Of a DNA stretch of 64,000 nt, positions 1-9,277 are shown piece after piece. The notes under the pieces were generated by a model. The model had not been told where the DNA came from, made no database searches, and was given only the letters and a program-made list of their open reading frames with translations. The stretch's first letter is position 1. Each line of letters starts with the position of its first letter. The stretch is taken from positions 89,534 through 153,533 of the forward strand of contig CALIAU010000004.1 in the NCBI GenBank assembly GCA_938045585.1, in the 5' to 3' direction. Source of the stretch: an uncultured Saprospiraceae bacterium (lineage in GTDB: Bacteria; Bacteroidota; Bacteroidia; Chitinophagales; Saprospiraceae). The position numbers were made by a program, and so were the translations under genes.

Positions 1-3000
1 CAAACAATAACATATACGTACGAAATTACAGATCCTTGCGGTAACGTTGGTTCCTGTGATTTCGAAGTCAATCTTGTAACAGATCAAGCGCCAGTTATAC
101 TATCCTGTCCAGATGATGTTATCCTTGAGTGTGGTATGTCTACAGATACAGCTGATTTAGGTGTACCTGTGTTTGAACCCAACCCGTGTGGAATAAACTT
201 AGTAGTTGTTGATGTTGTAATGGGCGGTTCTTGCCCTGATGAGATGGAGATAATGCGAACGTTCACAGCTGTTGATCCTTGCTTAGGAGATGCATCTTGT
301 ACACAAATAATTATGATAACGGATCCTTCTCCCCCAATGTTTGATGATCCAATCCCTGCCGATATTGAAATAGAGTGTGCTTCGGAAATACCGCCACCAG
401 AAACTATCAACATGACCGATAACTGCGGCAGTATGTTTATGATAATGCCAACGGATGTAATTATACCAGGTTCTTGTCCAAATGATTTTATTCTTGAAAG
501 AACCTGGTCTATGTCAGACCCTTGCGGAAATGTAGCTGAGGCAACGCAAACAATAACAGTAAGTGATATTTCTGACCCTGTACTCTTGGATCCGTTTCCT
601 TTGAATTTAGATTTAGAATGTGCAGCTGATGTGCCTCCACCAACTGATCTAACATTTATAGATAACTGCGATGGACCTATAACGGTAAGTCCTACTGAAG
701 TAATTACACCAGGGACCTGTGCTAATGATTTTACCATAACAAGAACTTGGGAGTATTTAGATATGTGTGGGAATGGGGATGTCATTTTCCAAACGATTAC
801 TGTAAGTGACATTTCTGACCCTGTACTCTTGGATCCGTTTCCTTTGAATTTAGATTTGGAATGTGCAGCTGATGTACCACCACCTATTGATTTGAATATT
901 CTCGATAATTGTGATGGACCTCTAGTAATAAGTCCTGCTGAAGTAATTACCCCAGGTGCCTGTGTGAATGACTTTATTGTAACAAGAACTTGGGATCTTT
1001 CTGATCTCTGCGGAAATGGTGACATTATTACCCAAACGATTACTGTAAGTGATGTTACAGCCCCTGTTTTAGACCCTACTCCACCAGTGGATGTTGCAGT
1101 GGAGTGTGCTGATGACATTCCTGATCCTATTGATTTAGAATTTATTGATAATTGTGGAGAAAGTGGAATTGTTACACCTGTCGATGTCATACTACCTGGA
1201 ATATGTCCAAATAGATTCAGCATTGAACGCACATGGACGGCTATTGATGCATGCGGGAATGATGGTAGTCATACACAACTTATCGTTGTGGATGATATTA
1301 CGCCTCCTACTTTAATGTGCCAAGACATAACTGTAGACCTTGAAATGATGTCTACTGTGGTACTTATACCTGAAGACTTTATACTATCTGTTTCTGATAA
1401 TTGCGGTGATGTTACTATCGTTACAGATCCACCAGAATTTGATTGCTCAGATATTTTACCGGATTCTAGCGCAACGGTTGAAATAATTGCAACGGATCTA
1501 TGCGGTAATGTAACAGAATGTACAGCAACTGTAACATTTATTAATTTCCCAGAATTGGAATTATTTTGCCCTGGTGACACAACGATCTTCCTTGGTCCTG
1601 GAGAATGTAATGCCATCATACCATATGATGTTTCTGCAATAAATCCTTGTGGTGACCCTGCCCTTATAACTCAACTAGATACAACAGGTTTTACCTCTGG
1701 TGATGGATTCCCAATTGGTACTACTATACAAGAGTATATGGCAACAAATGAATATGGCGATACACTCACGTGTAGCTTCAATATAACCGTTGTTGAAAAC
1801 GATGATCCAAATGATGCACTCGTATGTAATGATTTAGTAAACATCTCCGTTGACCAAAATTGCATGGTAGAAATCACTGCTGATATCATACTAGAAGGAA
1901 ATAATTTTGGTTGTGAAGACAGCTTGATCGTTGTTGTTCTGACTATCCACGGCGACACTGTTTTAAATCCAATTACCTACGATCCTGACTACTCTCCAAA
2001 CAATAACAATTACATAGTTTGTGTGACAGACCCTATGTCAGGAAATACCTGTTGTGGAGAAATAAATCTAGAAGACAAACTTGAACCGTCTATTGAATGT
2101 CCATGCCCTGAAGGTGCTTGGCTTACAGATCCTGCTTGTCAGCGTACCTGTCTTAATATGAACCAGCTAACCGGAGGAACAATAGGAACTCCAATTGTTT
2201 CAGACAACTGTGCAGGAGTGAATGCCGTGTTCGGTGGTGCTACTATTGTCGAAGTAGGCTGTGGCGAATACCTTGTTGAACAAACTTGGACAGTTGAAAT
2301 TGATGGTTCTAACGGTGGAAGCTTCCCAAATACTACATGTACAAACCAATACTTAGTAACTCCAATTGATCTTAGCCTGGTTACTATTCCAGGACTTGCA
2401 GAGTTTGAATGTACAGAGCTAGGAGATCCAAATCTTACACATCCAGATAACACAGGTTATCCACGATTAGGTGGAGATAACTTGGGAACAGTAGATAATA
2501 ACGATAATCCATACTGTAACCTCTTTGCAACATATACAGACTTAGAATTTCCTGCATGTGGCAATGCTTGTTCAGGACCAGTAAAAATTTATAGATCCTG
2601 GTCAATTATGGATTGGTGCACAGGAGAGATTGAAGAATTTGGGCAATTAATCAAAGTATCAGATTCTGAAGCTCCTACAATCCAAGCCAGTGACGTATTT
2701 ACAAGTACAGGTCCATGGGAATGTGCTGCCGATGTATGGTTTGAGAATATTCAAGTACATGATAACTGTAGCTATGACCTTGACTGGTACATAGTAAGTA
2801 CTAACTCTGGTGCTACGCTTGTAGATGACGAAGGAAGAACAAATAGCAATGAGCCTAAGAAACATGCCTTAGGAGTTCCTAAGGGTGAATGGGAATTTGT
2901 TATCGGTTCATTAGATTGCTGTGGCAATTTAGGCACAACTACGATAATGGTAACAGTAGCGGATTTAGCAGCACCAGTTGCAATATCCACGCAAAATATC

Positions 3001-5958
3001 GTCATAAGTTTGACCAGTGGCGGAACAAATGGTAATGACGACACTGCTGGTAAAGCGAAGATATTTAACGTTGATATAGATAACGGAAGTTTTGATAATT
3101 GTAGTGGAGTCGGCTTAGAAATACGGAGAGACAATGCTTGTGATGGAAGTACCAGTGGTACATACAGTAACAAGATACCAGCCTCATGTGATCCATGGTA
3201 TGATACTAATGACCATGATTATGGTGAAATCGTTGAGTTTTGTTGTGATGACCTAATGGCAGATGGTGACGGTGACGGTGAGCCAGACGGTCTAGTAAAA
3301 GTATGGATGCGAGTATGGGATGATGCGAACATGGATGGCGAATTTGGTTCATATACCTTTTTCGATAATCCAGGTAATGATCATGATTACTGTGAGTTTA
3401 ATGATAACTTCAATGAGACCTGGTCCTATGTAAAAGTAGAAGACAAAGGAGTTCCAAACTTAATCTGTCCTCCGAACATTACAATACCATGTGACTGGGA
3501 TTATACAGACTTATCAATTACAGGAAACGCAACAGGAAGTGCAACATGTGATATAGTTCAAGCTGCTTATACAGATTGGGCTGACCTCCATTGTGGAGAA
3601 GGTACCGTATTGCGAGAATGGTACTTTGATTCTAACGGTAATGGTGAACAAGACGGAGAGGAAGGTGATTATACCTGCACACAGATTATAACTATTACAA
3701 GTGTTGATACCCCTCCACTGGCAGATAGAGTAATTTGCCCAACAGTACAGGGTGACAACAAAGTGATTATAGATTGTGCAGACTTTGATATTCCAGACCC
3801 GTTTGTAACGGAAGGAGCATGTAGCTTGTCAGGTATCAGCAGTGATATCGATACGTTCTGGTTTGAAGAAGGAGCATGTTACAAAGTAATCAAGACATGG
3901 AGAATCTTAGACTGGTGTACAGGCGAAGAGTTTGCATGTGACTTTACAGTAAGCTTAATAGATAGCGAAGTACCAGAGATTATGTGTGCAGATACATGCA
4001 TAGGAGTAGATGACTTCTGGGATGCAGATAACGATGGTAACTACTGTGAGTTTGCGAGCAACATAACGTTGACAAACAGTGCAGGCGACGGTGGCGAATG
4101 TGGAAGTGAGTGGATTAAGTGGATCATCCAGATAGATTACTGGGGTGATGGAACAATTGATGCAGAGGCGTCAAGTTTTGTACCACCAAATGCACCAAAC
4201 TACAAAGCACCAACAGCAGCAGGAGCAGACGTAAGCATGACCTTATTGAGAGATGAGGCAAGTGCAGCCTGGGCAAGACACTTAGTTAAGTGGAAAGCTT
4301 TTGACGGATGTGGAAACGTAAGCCAGTGTACGCAGGTAGTAGAGGTAGGTGACAAGACAGCACCAACACCATACTGTATTGGCATCAGTACAGCCTTGAT
4401 GGATTCAGATCCACCATTGGTTGAGATTTGGGCGAATGACTTCAACTTAGGAAGTTTTGATAACTGTAGCACAGAAGATCAATTGTTATACACCTTTGAT
4501 GAGACGGCGCCAAACGTAGATAAGTTAGATGAAGTACATTGCTTTGATGCAAGTGGTGAAGTACCATGTTCTCAGTATGAGAATGGTTTCCCAGTACAGA
4601 AGTGGAATCCAGCAACAGGAACATCAGGGACTAAGTTCGTAGGAACAGAGTGGTGTGGCGAGAATGATATCCGAGTAAGTGTATGGGATGAGAAGTTCAA
4701 TACGGCTTTCTGTTGGGTAACCCTAATTATTCATGGAGAGGATTGTTTAGGAGTTGTAATTCCTAGATCTGATATAGCAGGAACAATATCAACAGAATCA
4801 GGAGAGACAGTGGCAGGAGTAGATGTAACAGTAATCAGCCCTACACAGCCAGAGTATCCAAGGTTTGACAACACAGTAGAAGATGGTTACTATGCCTTTA
4901 TGGATAACCTACATTTTAATACCTATCAGATTTCAGCTGATAAGACAGGTGACTGGTTAAACGGTGTGTCTACCTTAGACCTTGTATTAATCCAAAGACA
5001 TATCTTACAACTACAGAGCTTAGATAGTGGTTATAAATTAATTGCAGCGGATATCAACAGTGATGAAAGCATTAGTGGAATTGATCTTGTAGAGTTAAGA
5101 AAATTAATCTTAGGCATCTACGATGAGTTACCACAGAATGATAGCTGGAGATTCCCAATAGCGAATCAAGGAATGACAATGGATCCATTCCCATTCACTG
5201 AGGCGATTGATATCGTAGGCTTAGATGCAGACATGATGGAAGAAGATTTCGTAGGTGTTAAGATAGGAGATGTGAACGGAAGTGTTACAGCTAACCTACT
5301 AGATGTCGATGTAGATACAAGAAGTGCATCAACAGTAGACTTCGAAGTAGAGGCCTTAGGTCAGAACTTGATTGAAGTAAGAGCAGGAGAGAACTTTACG
5401 GATGTATATGGATACCAGTTTACGATGCAGTTAAACGGAACACTTGAAGGCGTGCGAAGTGGCGCATTACAAGTAGATGCTAGTAACTTTGGAATCTTGA
5501 AAGCTGGAGTAATTACTACTTCATTCTCAGGAACAGAAGCAAATACATTTGCAGAAGGCACTCTTCTATTTACACTTGAAGTAGCAGGAGGAACAGATCT
5601 TAGCTTAGTATCAGGAGTAACACGTGCAGAAGCCTATGTAAGTACTAACTTAGAGTTGGCAGAAGTAAGCATGCGAGGAGGCAAGGGAGAACTTGCTGCG
5701 TTTGCGCTTGGTCAGAATGAACCGAATCCATTTGGAGAAACTACGCAGATTGGATTCACATTAGGAAAAGCTGGTCAGGCTACCTTAACTGTTATGGATG
5801 TAACAGGAAAAGTACTAACCGTTGTTTCAGGTGACTACGAAAGTGGATCTCATGTAATAGAGTTGACGAAAGGACAGTTAGGCACATCTGGAGTGATGTA
5901 CTATCAGTTAGAGAGTGGGAACTTTACTGCGACAAAGAAAATGATTGTCCTAGATTAA
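1..5958 (+). CDS. Giant T9SS-secreted repeat adhesin, 5' end outside the window
   Basis: The reading frame is open from the first base, so the gene begins upstream; 1985 residues are visible. Residues 1 to about 430 are HYR/Ig-like repeats with a period of 81 residues (243 bp), each carrying a DNC and a CGN motif. A long cysteine-rich central part with more divergent repeats follows. Near residues 1580-1650 is a carboxypeptidase-regulatory-like beta-sandwich, then a dockerin-like pair of calcium-loop helices (VSTLDLVLIQ at about 1656, DINSDESISGIDLVEL at about 1684). Residues about 1772-1897 look cohesin-like (YGYQFTMQLNG), and about 1900-1985 are a T9SS sorting domain (NEPNPFGETTQI, then TKKMIVLD). 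Expected to be exported by T9SS and displayed on the cell surface for adhesion or complex assembly. From about 3500 on, codons become strongly A-ending compared with the 5' part. The cohesin-like call is tentative. Confidence 0.88.
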   Translation, partial: QTITYTYEITDPCGNVGSCDFEVNLVTDQAPVILSCPDDVILECGMSTDTADLGVPVFEPNPCGINLVVVDVVMGGSCPDEMEIMRTFTAVDPCLGDASCTQIIMITDPSPPMFDDPIPADIEIECASEIPPPETINMTDNCGSMFMIMPTDVIIPGSCPNDFILERTWSMSDPCGNVAEATQTITVSDISDPVLLDPFPLNLDLECAADVPPPTDLTFIDNCDGPITVSPTEVITPGTCANDFTITRTWEYLDMCGNGDVIFQTITVSDISDPVLLDPFPLNLDLECAADVPPPIDLNILDNCDGPLVISPAEVITPGACVNDFIVTRTWDLSDLCGNGDIITQTITVSDVTAPVLDPTPPVDVAVECADDIPDPIDLEFIDNCGESGIVTPVDVILPGICPNRFSIERTWTAIDACGNDGSHTQLIVVDDITPPTLMCQDITVDLEMMSTVVLIPEDFILSVSDNCGDVTIVTDPPEFDCSDILPDSSATVEIIATDLCGNVTECTATVTFINFPELELFCPGDTTIFLGPGECNAIIPYDVSAINPCGDPALITQLDTTGFTSGDGFPIGTTIQEYMATNEYGDTLTCSFNITVVENDDPNDALVCNDLVNISVDQNCMVEITADIILEGNNFGCEDSLIVVVLTIHGDTVLNPITYDPDYSPNNNNYIVCVTDPMSGNTCCGEINLEDKLEPSIECPCPEGAWLTDPACQRTCLNMNQLTGGTIGTPIVSDNCAGVNAVFGGATIVEVGCGEYLVEQTWTVEIDGSNGGSFPNTTCTNQYLVTPIDLSLVTIPGLAEFECTELGDPNLTHPDNTGYPRLGGDNLGTVDNNDNPYCNLFATYTDLEFPACGNACSGPVKIYRSWSIMDWCTGEIEEFGQLIKVSDSEAPTIQASDVFTSTGPWECAADVWFENIQVHDNCSYDLDWYIVSTNSGATLVDDEGRTNSNEPKKHALGVPKGEWEFVIGSLDCCGNLGTTTIMVTVADLAAPVAISTQNIVISLTSGGTNGNDDTAGKAKIFNVDIDNGSFDNCSGVGLEIRRDNACDGSTSGTYSNKIPASCDPWYDTNDHDYGEIVEFCCDDLMADGDGDGEPDGLVKVWMRVWDDANMDGEFGSYTFFDNPGNDHDYCEFNDNFNETWSYVKVEDKGVPNLICPPNITIPCDWDYTDLSITGNATGSATCDIVQAAYTDWADLHCGEGTVLREWYFDSNGNGEQDGEEGDYTCTQIITITSVDTPPLADRVICPTVQGDNKVIIDCADFDIPDPFVTEGACSLSGISSDIDTFWFEEGACYKVIKTWRILDWCTGEEFACDFTVSLIDSEVPEIMCADTCIGVDDFWDADNDGNYCEFASNITLTNSAGDGGECGSEWIKWIIQIDYWGDGTIDAEASSFVPPNAPNYKAPTAAGADVSMTLLRDEASAAWARHLVKWKAFDGCGNVSQCTQVVEVGDKTAPTPYCIGISTALMDSDPPLVEIWANDFNLGSFDNCSTEDQLLYTFDETAPNVDKLDEVHCFDASGEVPCSQYENGFPVQKWNPATGTSGTKFVGTEWCGENDIRVSVWDEKFNTAFCWVTLIIHGEDCLGVVIPRSDIAGTISTESGETVAGVDVTVISPTQPEYPRFDNTVEDGYYAFMDNLHFNTYQISADKTGDWLNGVSTLDLVLIQRHILQLQSLDSGYKLIAADINSDESISGIDLVELRKLILGIYDELPQNDSWRFPIANQGMTMDPFPFTEAIDIVGLDADMMEEDFVGVKIGDVNGSVTANLLDVDVDTRSASTVDFEVEALGQNLIEVRAGENFTDVYGYQFTMQLNGTLEGVRSGALQVDASNFGILKAGVITTSFSGTEANTFAEGTLLFTLEVAGGTDLSLVSGVTRAEAYVSTNLELAEVSMRGGKGELAAFALGQNEPNPFGETTQIGFTLGKAGQATLTVMDVTGKVLTVVSGDYESGSHVIELTKGQLGTSGVMYYQLESGNFTATKKMIVLD
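559..1130 (+). repeat. In-gene tandem repeats with 243-bp period
   Basis: Within the giant adhesin, GTAAGTGA-type repeat starts recur at 559, 802 and 1045, exactly 243 bp (81 codons) apart. The stretches from about 559 to 633 and 802 to 876 are nearly identical at DNA level, including synonymous positions. That suggests recent duplication or gene conversion, while the flanking repeats are more divergent. Confidence 0.85.
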
Positions 5959-5974
5959 GACAATACAGAGAATT

Positions 5975-6007
5975 AAAAAAAGGGAAGTGAATCACTTCCC
6001 TTTTTTT
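5975..6007 (+). terminator. Rho-independent terminator after the adhesin gene
   Basis: A perfect inverted repeat, GGGAAGTG / CACTTCCC (5982-5989 and 5993-6000), with a short loop, is preceded by an A-run (5975-5981) and followed by seven T (6001-6007). It lies 17 bp after the adhesin stop codon and before the amidase gene, so it separates the two transcription units. Confidence 0.9.
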
Positions 6008-6051
6008 GTATTAGCTACATAGAGTTTATCCACGAATGCATATCTTTAAAA

Positions 6052-7305
6052 ATGGATAGATTATTAGCCATATGTATTTTCTTCTATTTGTGCACAGTTC
6101 AGCTATACGGACAGTCTAGTACGACCGAACAAACTCCTAGATTTTATGCACAGTTAGAACACTACCAAACTGAAGAAATAACTCTCGTTTACGATCATAA
6201 CGAAACGCCCTTTATTGGACTCTCCTTCTATCATACAGAAGGAAACGCTGTAGAGCTATCCTATCGCCTAAAAGAACATAGTGGATGGACTCCCTGGAAA
6301 GATTTTGAAGAACAGCATGAGTATGTGGCCTTTCCACGTCGCGCTTACGTAGCAAAACCTATTAGGCAGTCCTTTCAAAAAATTCAAATTAGATCATCAA
6401 AAGAATTTAGTGCAGACTATAGATTTAGAGCCTTCTATGGCAAGCCACAACAGGTCAAGCACATGGAAAGCAGCACCAGAATATTAGATTGTGCACTCCC
6501 AGATTTCTGCGACAGAAACTGTTGGTGCCCTACCTGCCCTATTGATGCAACACCTCAGTTTACGGAACCCACACATATCATAGTACATCATTCCGCAGGG
6601 TTTAATGAAAGTAATGATTTTGCTAGCGTAGTGGAGTTCTATTGGGATTTACATGTAAATACGAATGGCTGGGATGATATCGGTTACAATTGGCTGATAG
6701 ATGCCAATGGAATCATTTATCAGGGTCGACCAGATAATTACCAAGGAGCACACTTTAGTTGTATAAATGAAAACACAGTTGGTATTTGTCTTATAGGAGA
6801 TTTCACTACATTATTACCTTCTGAAGAAGCAATCGCTTCACTCACCGGATTGATCGGCTTTGAAGCAAGCGACCATCAGATTGATGTACTCGATGCTTCG
6901 TATCATGAAACAGGGGATTTTATAACAGAGAATGTTTCAGGCCATAGAGATGCAGGTGATTCCCAAAATGCATGTTCCTCAACTGTCTGTCCAGGTGATA
7001 GCTTTTACCCTAACCTTGGAGAGATAAGAACAGCTGTAAGTAATTTAGAATGTTACCAAGATGCTATTAGTTCTTCAGATATACTAAGACAAACTCATTT
7101 AACCATTTATCCAAATCCCCTGCTTGATGAACTGTATATCAAAACAGATGAAAGAGTTAACACGCAACTTGAATTAGTACATAGTTCAGGAATCCATATT
7201 ATGTATCTAGACATAAATCGTAAAATAAATACGGGTCATTTAGAAGCAGGCATGTATTTCGTACTTCTAAACGGAAAGATTTTAAAGAAACTTATAAAAC
7301 TCTAG
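6052..7305 (+). CDS. Secreted PGRP-type N-acetylmuramoyl-L-alanine amidase with T9SS sorting domain
   Basis: The 417-residue protein starts with a signal peptide (about residues 1-20, ending LYGQ). An N-terminal beta-domain is followed by a peptidoglycan-recognition/amidase_2 domain at about 170-330. Predicted zinc ligands are a His of IVHHSAG (179/180), H298 in GHRDAG and C313 in CPGD, as in T7 lysozyme and bacterial PGRPs; the family cleaves the bond between MurNAc and L-Ala of peptidoglycan stems. Residues about 345-417 form a T9SS sorting domain (LTIYPNPLLDELYI). Export would put the enzyme outside the cell, so it may attack peptidoglycan of other bacteria rather than act only in self-recycling (inference). 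It is transcribed alone; the next gene is convergent and ends 6 bp away. Confidence 0.9.
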   Translation: MDRLLAICIFFYLCTVQLYGQSSTTEQTPRFYAQLEHYQTEEITLVYDHNETPFIGLSFYHTEGNAVELSYRLKEHSGWTPWKDFEEQHEYVAFPRRAYVAKPIRQSFQKIQIRSSKEFSADYRFRAFYGKPQQVKHMESSTRILDCALPDFCDRNCWCPTCPIDATPQFTEPTHIIVHHSAGFNESNDFASVVEFYWDLHVNTNGWDDIGYNWLIDANGIIYQGRPDNYQGAHFSCINENTVGICLIGDFTTLLPSEEAIASLTGLIGFEASDHQIDVLDASYHETGDFITENVSGHRDAGDSQNACSSTVCPGDSFYPNLGEIRTAVSNLECYQDAISSSDILRQTHLTIYPNPLLDELYIKTDERVNTQLELVHSSGIHIMYLDINRKINTGHLEAGMYFVLLNGKILKKLIKL

Positions 7306-7310
7306 CGTAG

Positions 7311-8303
7311 CTATTTCAGTTTAAAGTCTACCGTGATTGTTCCACACTGCTCTGCAATGCTACTCGCTGTAAATTTATATTTAGCCGCACTTTTCTTTGC
7401 CAGACTAACCAGATAATCGTCCGTTGTCGTGGAACCTCTTTGCGTAAATTTAGTACTCGTAACTTTTCCTGCTGCATCCACACATACCTTAATTACCACC
7501 TTACCCTGCTTTTGAGACGTATCATTAATCTTAGGCTCGTGTAAAATTCCTCGACCACCTAGGCCACCTCCTACTCTACCAGACCCCTTGCCTAGTCCTT
7601 CTAATGCAGAAGCATCTGGATCTCCATTTGGATCCCCTTTGGAGTCGCTGGAGTTATTATTCCCCGCAGATCCTCCCGAAGAAAATAGATCAGAAAATTT
7701 TGACTTCGCATTATTATATTTCGCTTCTTCTTCCGCTTTGGCTTTCGCCTCTGCCTCTGCTTTTGCCTTTGCCTCTGCGACAGCTTTTGCTTCGGCATCC
7801 GCCTTTGCTTTAGCCTCTGCTTCTGCCTCAGACTTTGCTTTAGCCTCTGCTTCTGCCTTCGCTTTTGCCTCTGCTGCTTTTTTCGCAACGGCAGGATCTA
7901 TTTTTACTTCTTTACTTTCTGCAGCCTTGACCTTAGATTCGGATTTCTTATCCACGGTCTTTGTTGTCACAGTCTTACTCGCCATTGCTTTTTCTTTTTT
8001 AGCCGGAGCCGCTTTTTTCTCCACCTTTGGCTTACTCTCTTTCGCTTTGCTAGGCTCTGATTTCTTTTCCTTCACCTCCTTACTATCATCCACTGGCACT
8101 GCAGCTTGTGCACTCGAGTTACCCCCATCCGGCATGCCAAATGACACTAAGACACCCTGTTGTTTATCCATCGGTGGATATTCCTTACTTACTAGCCACG
8201 GAATCAAGCACAGTAAGAGCAAAATCGTGTGCAATACAAATGAAATAAGAAAGCCCTTCTTTCTATTTTCTCTTTCTTCAATATTCTGGTAAACTATATA
8301 CAT
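7311..8303 (-). CDS. TonB/TolA-like energy transducer
   Basis: I place the start at 8303 (MYIVYQNIEE), giving 330 residues; a longer frame exists but would begin inside a repeat element. A cytoplasmic tail is followed by one membrane helix (about 18-40), then a long Ala/Lys/Glu helix with (A-K-A-E)n periodicity at about 110-210. After that come a Gly/Ser/Asn-rich linker and a C-terminal TonB-type domain (VVIKVCVDAAGKVTS onward). Such proteins cross the periplasm and pass proton-motive force from ExbB/ExbD to outer-membrane receptors. The gene follows exbB-exbD-exbD on the same strand, after a 183-bp gap occupied by a GC-rich element. TolA-like versus TonB-like function cannot be separated here. 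Confidence 0.85.
   Translation of the reverse strand: MYIVYQNIEERENRKKGFLISFVLHTILLLLCLIPWLVSKEYPPMDKQQGVLVSFGMPDGGNSSAQAAVPVDDSKEVKEKKSEPSKAKESKPKVEKKAAPAKKEKAMASKTVTTKTVDKKSESKVKAAESKEVKIDPAVAKKAAEAKAKAEAEAKAKSEAEAEAKAKADAEAKAVAEAKAKAEAEAKAKAEEEAKYNNAKSKFSDLFSSGGSAGNNNSSDSKGDPNGDPDASALEGLGKGSGRVGGGLGGRGILHEPKINDTSQKQGKVVIKVCVDAAGKVTSTKFTQRGSTTTDDYLVSLAKKSAAKYKFTASSIAEQCGTITVDFKLK
7721..7890 (-). repeat. Hexanucleotide-type low-complexity tract in tonB-like gene
   Basis: The DNA coding for the Ala/Lys/Glu helix consists of degenerate copies of GCTTTTGCCTCT-like units (plus-strand sense). The imperfect six-base periodicity could allow in-frame length change by slippage. It also creates long, spurious open frames on the plus strand. 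Confidence 0.7.
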
Positions 8304-8326
8304 ACTAAAGTCTTTAATATCTATTT

Positions 8327-8433
8327 GGGCGTGTCCCCTTACAGGGGTCGTGTCGTTCGCAGCCAGGTCCTTCGGACGCCTTCGGCCTGCTACCACCTGC
8401 CTGCTTGCGCACGCAGGCAGGCCACTTCACGCG
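8327..8433 (+). repeat. GC-rich interspersed hairpin element, copy A
   Basis: This 107-bp element begins GGGCGTGTCCCC and ends CACGCG. It contains CCCC-TTACA-GGGG, then GTCC-TTC-GGAC (8367-8377) and GCC-TTC-GGC (8378-8386). A nearly perfect 26-bp palindrome (8396-8421, half-site CCTGCCTGC) follows. It is much richer in GC than the flanks and closely matches copy D at 61729. It lies between the second exbD and the tonB-like gene, inside an otherwise continuous operon. Confidence 0.85.
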
Positions 8434-8486
8434 GTTTTTATTAGTAACTCTGGTAGGTTTTGGTTTAAATTGTGTGTGTGTAAATC

Positions 8487-8882
8487 TTATCTGGGATCTG
8501 TCAAAGTCCCGTTTAATCCGTGTCGAGCAACCATATCTAGAATAGCAACAACTTTTCTATTCGGTGCCTTTGGATCTGGTGTTATAACAATCGCAGCTTT
8601 TCTATCGTTCCTTTTAACCTCTATTACTTTCTTTTCCATTCCTGAAAGAGAAACCTTACTCCCATTAAAAAAGTACGTCCCATCCCGTTCAATGGTTATA
8701 ACCGTAGGCCTAGAATCAGAAACAGTATTACTATTTGATTTCCCAGGCAACTTTAAATTAAGTGCATTTGGTATTATAAGAGACGAGGTCAACATAAAAA
8801 ATATAAGCAATAGGAAGATGATATCCGTTAAGGAGGACATACTAAACTCGGCACTTACTTTACTTTTTTTCTTAAGTCCCAT
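8487..8882 (-). CDS. ExbD/TolR-family biopolymer transport protein (second copy)
   Basis: The 131-residue protein has a short cytoplasmic N-terminus (KKKSKVSAEFSMSSLTD) and one membrane helix (about 20-38). The aspartate in SLTDIIFLLLIFF, at the start of that helix, is the conserved proton-pathway residue of ExbD/TolR. A small periplasmic domain follows. With ExbB it forms the proton-driven motor that energises TonB. The start overlaps the stop of the preceding exbD by one base (TAATG), which indicates translational coupling. The N-terminal 30 residues are nearly identical to the neighbouring paralogue, so the pair arose by duplication. Confidence 0.92.
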   Translation of the reverse strand: MGLKKKSKVSAEFSMSSLTDIIFLLLIFFMLTSSLIIPNALNLKLPGKSNSNTVSDSRPTVITIERDGTYFFNGSKVSLSGMEKKVIEVKRNDRKAAIVITPDPKAPNRKVVAILDMVARHGLNGTLTDPR

Positions 8883-9271
8883 TACTTTCTTGGTTGTGTT
8901 GCGATAATTGCCTTGAGCCCTAGACTAGCTGCAATCTTCATCACTTCATGTATTTTTGTCCAGTGCACGTTTTGTTCCGCAACAATTGTCACTGTGGCAT
9001 TTTCCTTATTACTTTGCTTACGGACCTCTTTCTGCACACTTGACTTGAGCGAACTCATTTTTGCCTTCTTTCCATTAAAGGTCACTGATCCATTTTCTAA
9101 CAACATAACAGTCATATCTGTAGGTGCAACAGTCTTACTATCAGACTCCGGAAGTTCAATGTTAATTTGAACCATGGAAGAGGTTAGCATAAAAAATATC
9201 AATAACAGAAAGATGATATCTGTCAAAGACGACATACTAAACTCGGCACTTACTTTATTTCTGCGTTTCAT
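8882..9271 (-). CDS. ExbD/TolR-family biopolymer transport protein (first copy)
   Basis: The 129-residue protein has the same layout as its downstream paralogue: basic N-terminus, SMSSLTDIIFLLLIFF helix with the conserved Asp, and a periplasmic domain ending in QPRK. The two copies diverge after the helix, consistent with a heteromeric ExbD pair in which each periplasmic domain has its own partner (inference). It starts 6 bp after the exbB stop and overlaps the next gene by one base. Role: inner-membrane proton-channel component coupled to TonB. Confidence 0.92.
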   Translation of the reverse strand: MKRRNKVSAEFSMSSLTDIIFLLLIFFMLTSSMVQINIELPESDSKTVAPTDMTVMLLENGSVTFNGKKAKMSSLKSSVQKEVRKQSNKENATVTIVAEQNVHWTKIHEVMKIAASLGLKAIIATQPRK

Positions 9272-9277
9272 CTGTTC

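Noticed and set aside
559-1130. CRISPR-like spacing of repeats
   Set aside because: The repeats are 243 bp apart, in frame and part of a coding domain.
84-1232. Long open frame on the minus strand opposite the adhesin gene
   Set aside because: It mirrors the repeat periodicity of the sense gene, has no sensible start region or domain, and the plus-strand frame has clear family motifs.
7588-8292. 234-residue open frame on the plus strand opposite the tonB-like gene
   Set aside because: It is produced by the Ala/Lys/Glu codon repeats of the real minus-strand gene; the product is a low-complexity Ser/Ala/Phe string.
8304-8396. Longer N-terminus for the tonB-like protein
   Set aside because: It would begin at a GTG inside the GC-rich repeat element and add a basic, non-membrane leader before the natural cytoplasmic tail.
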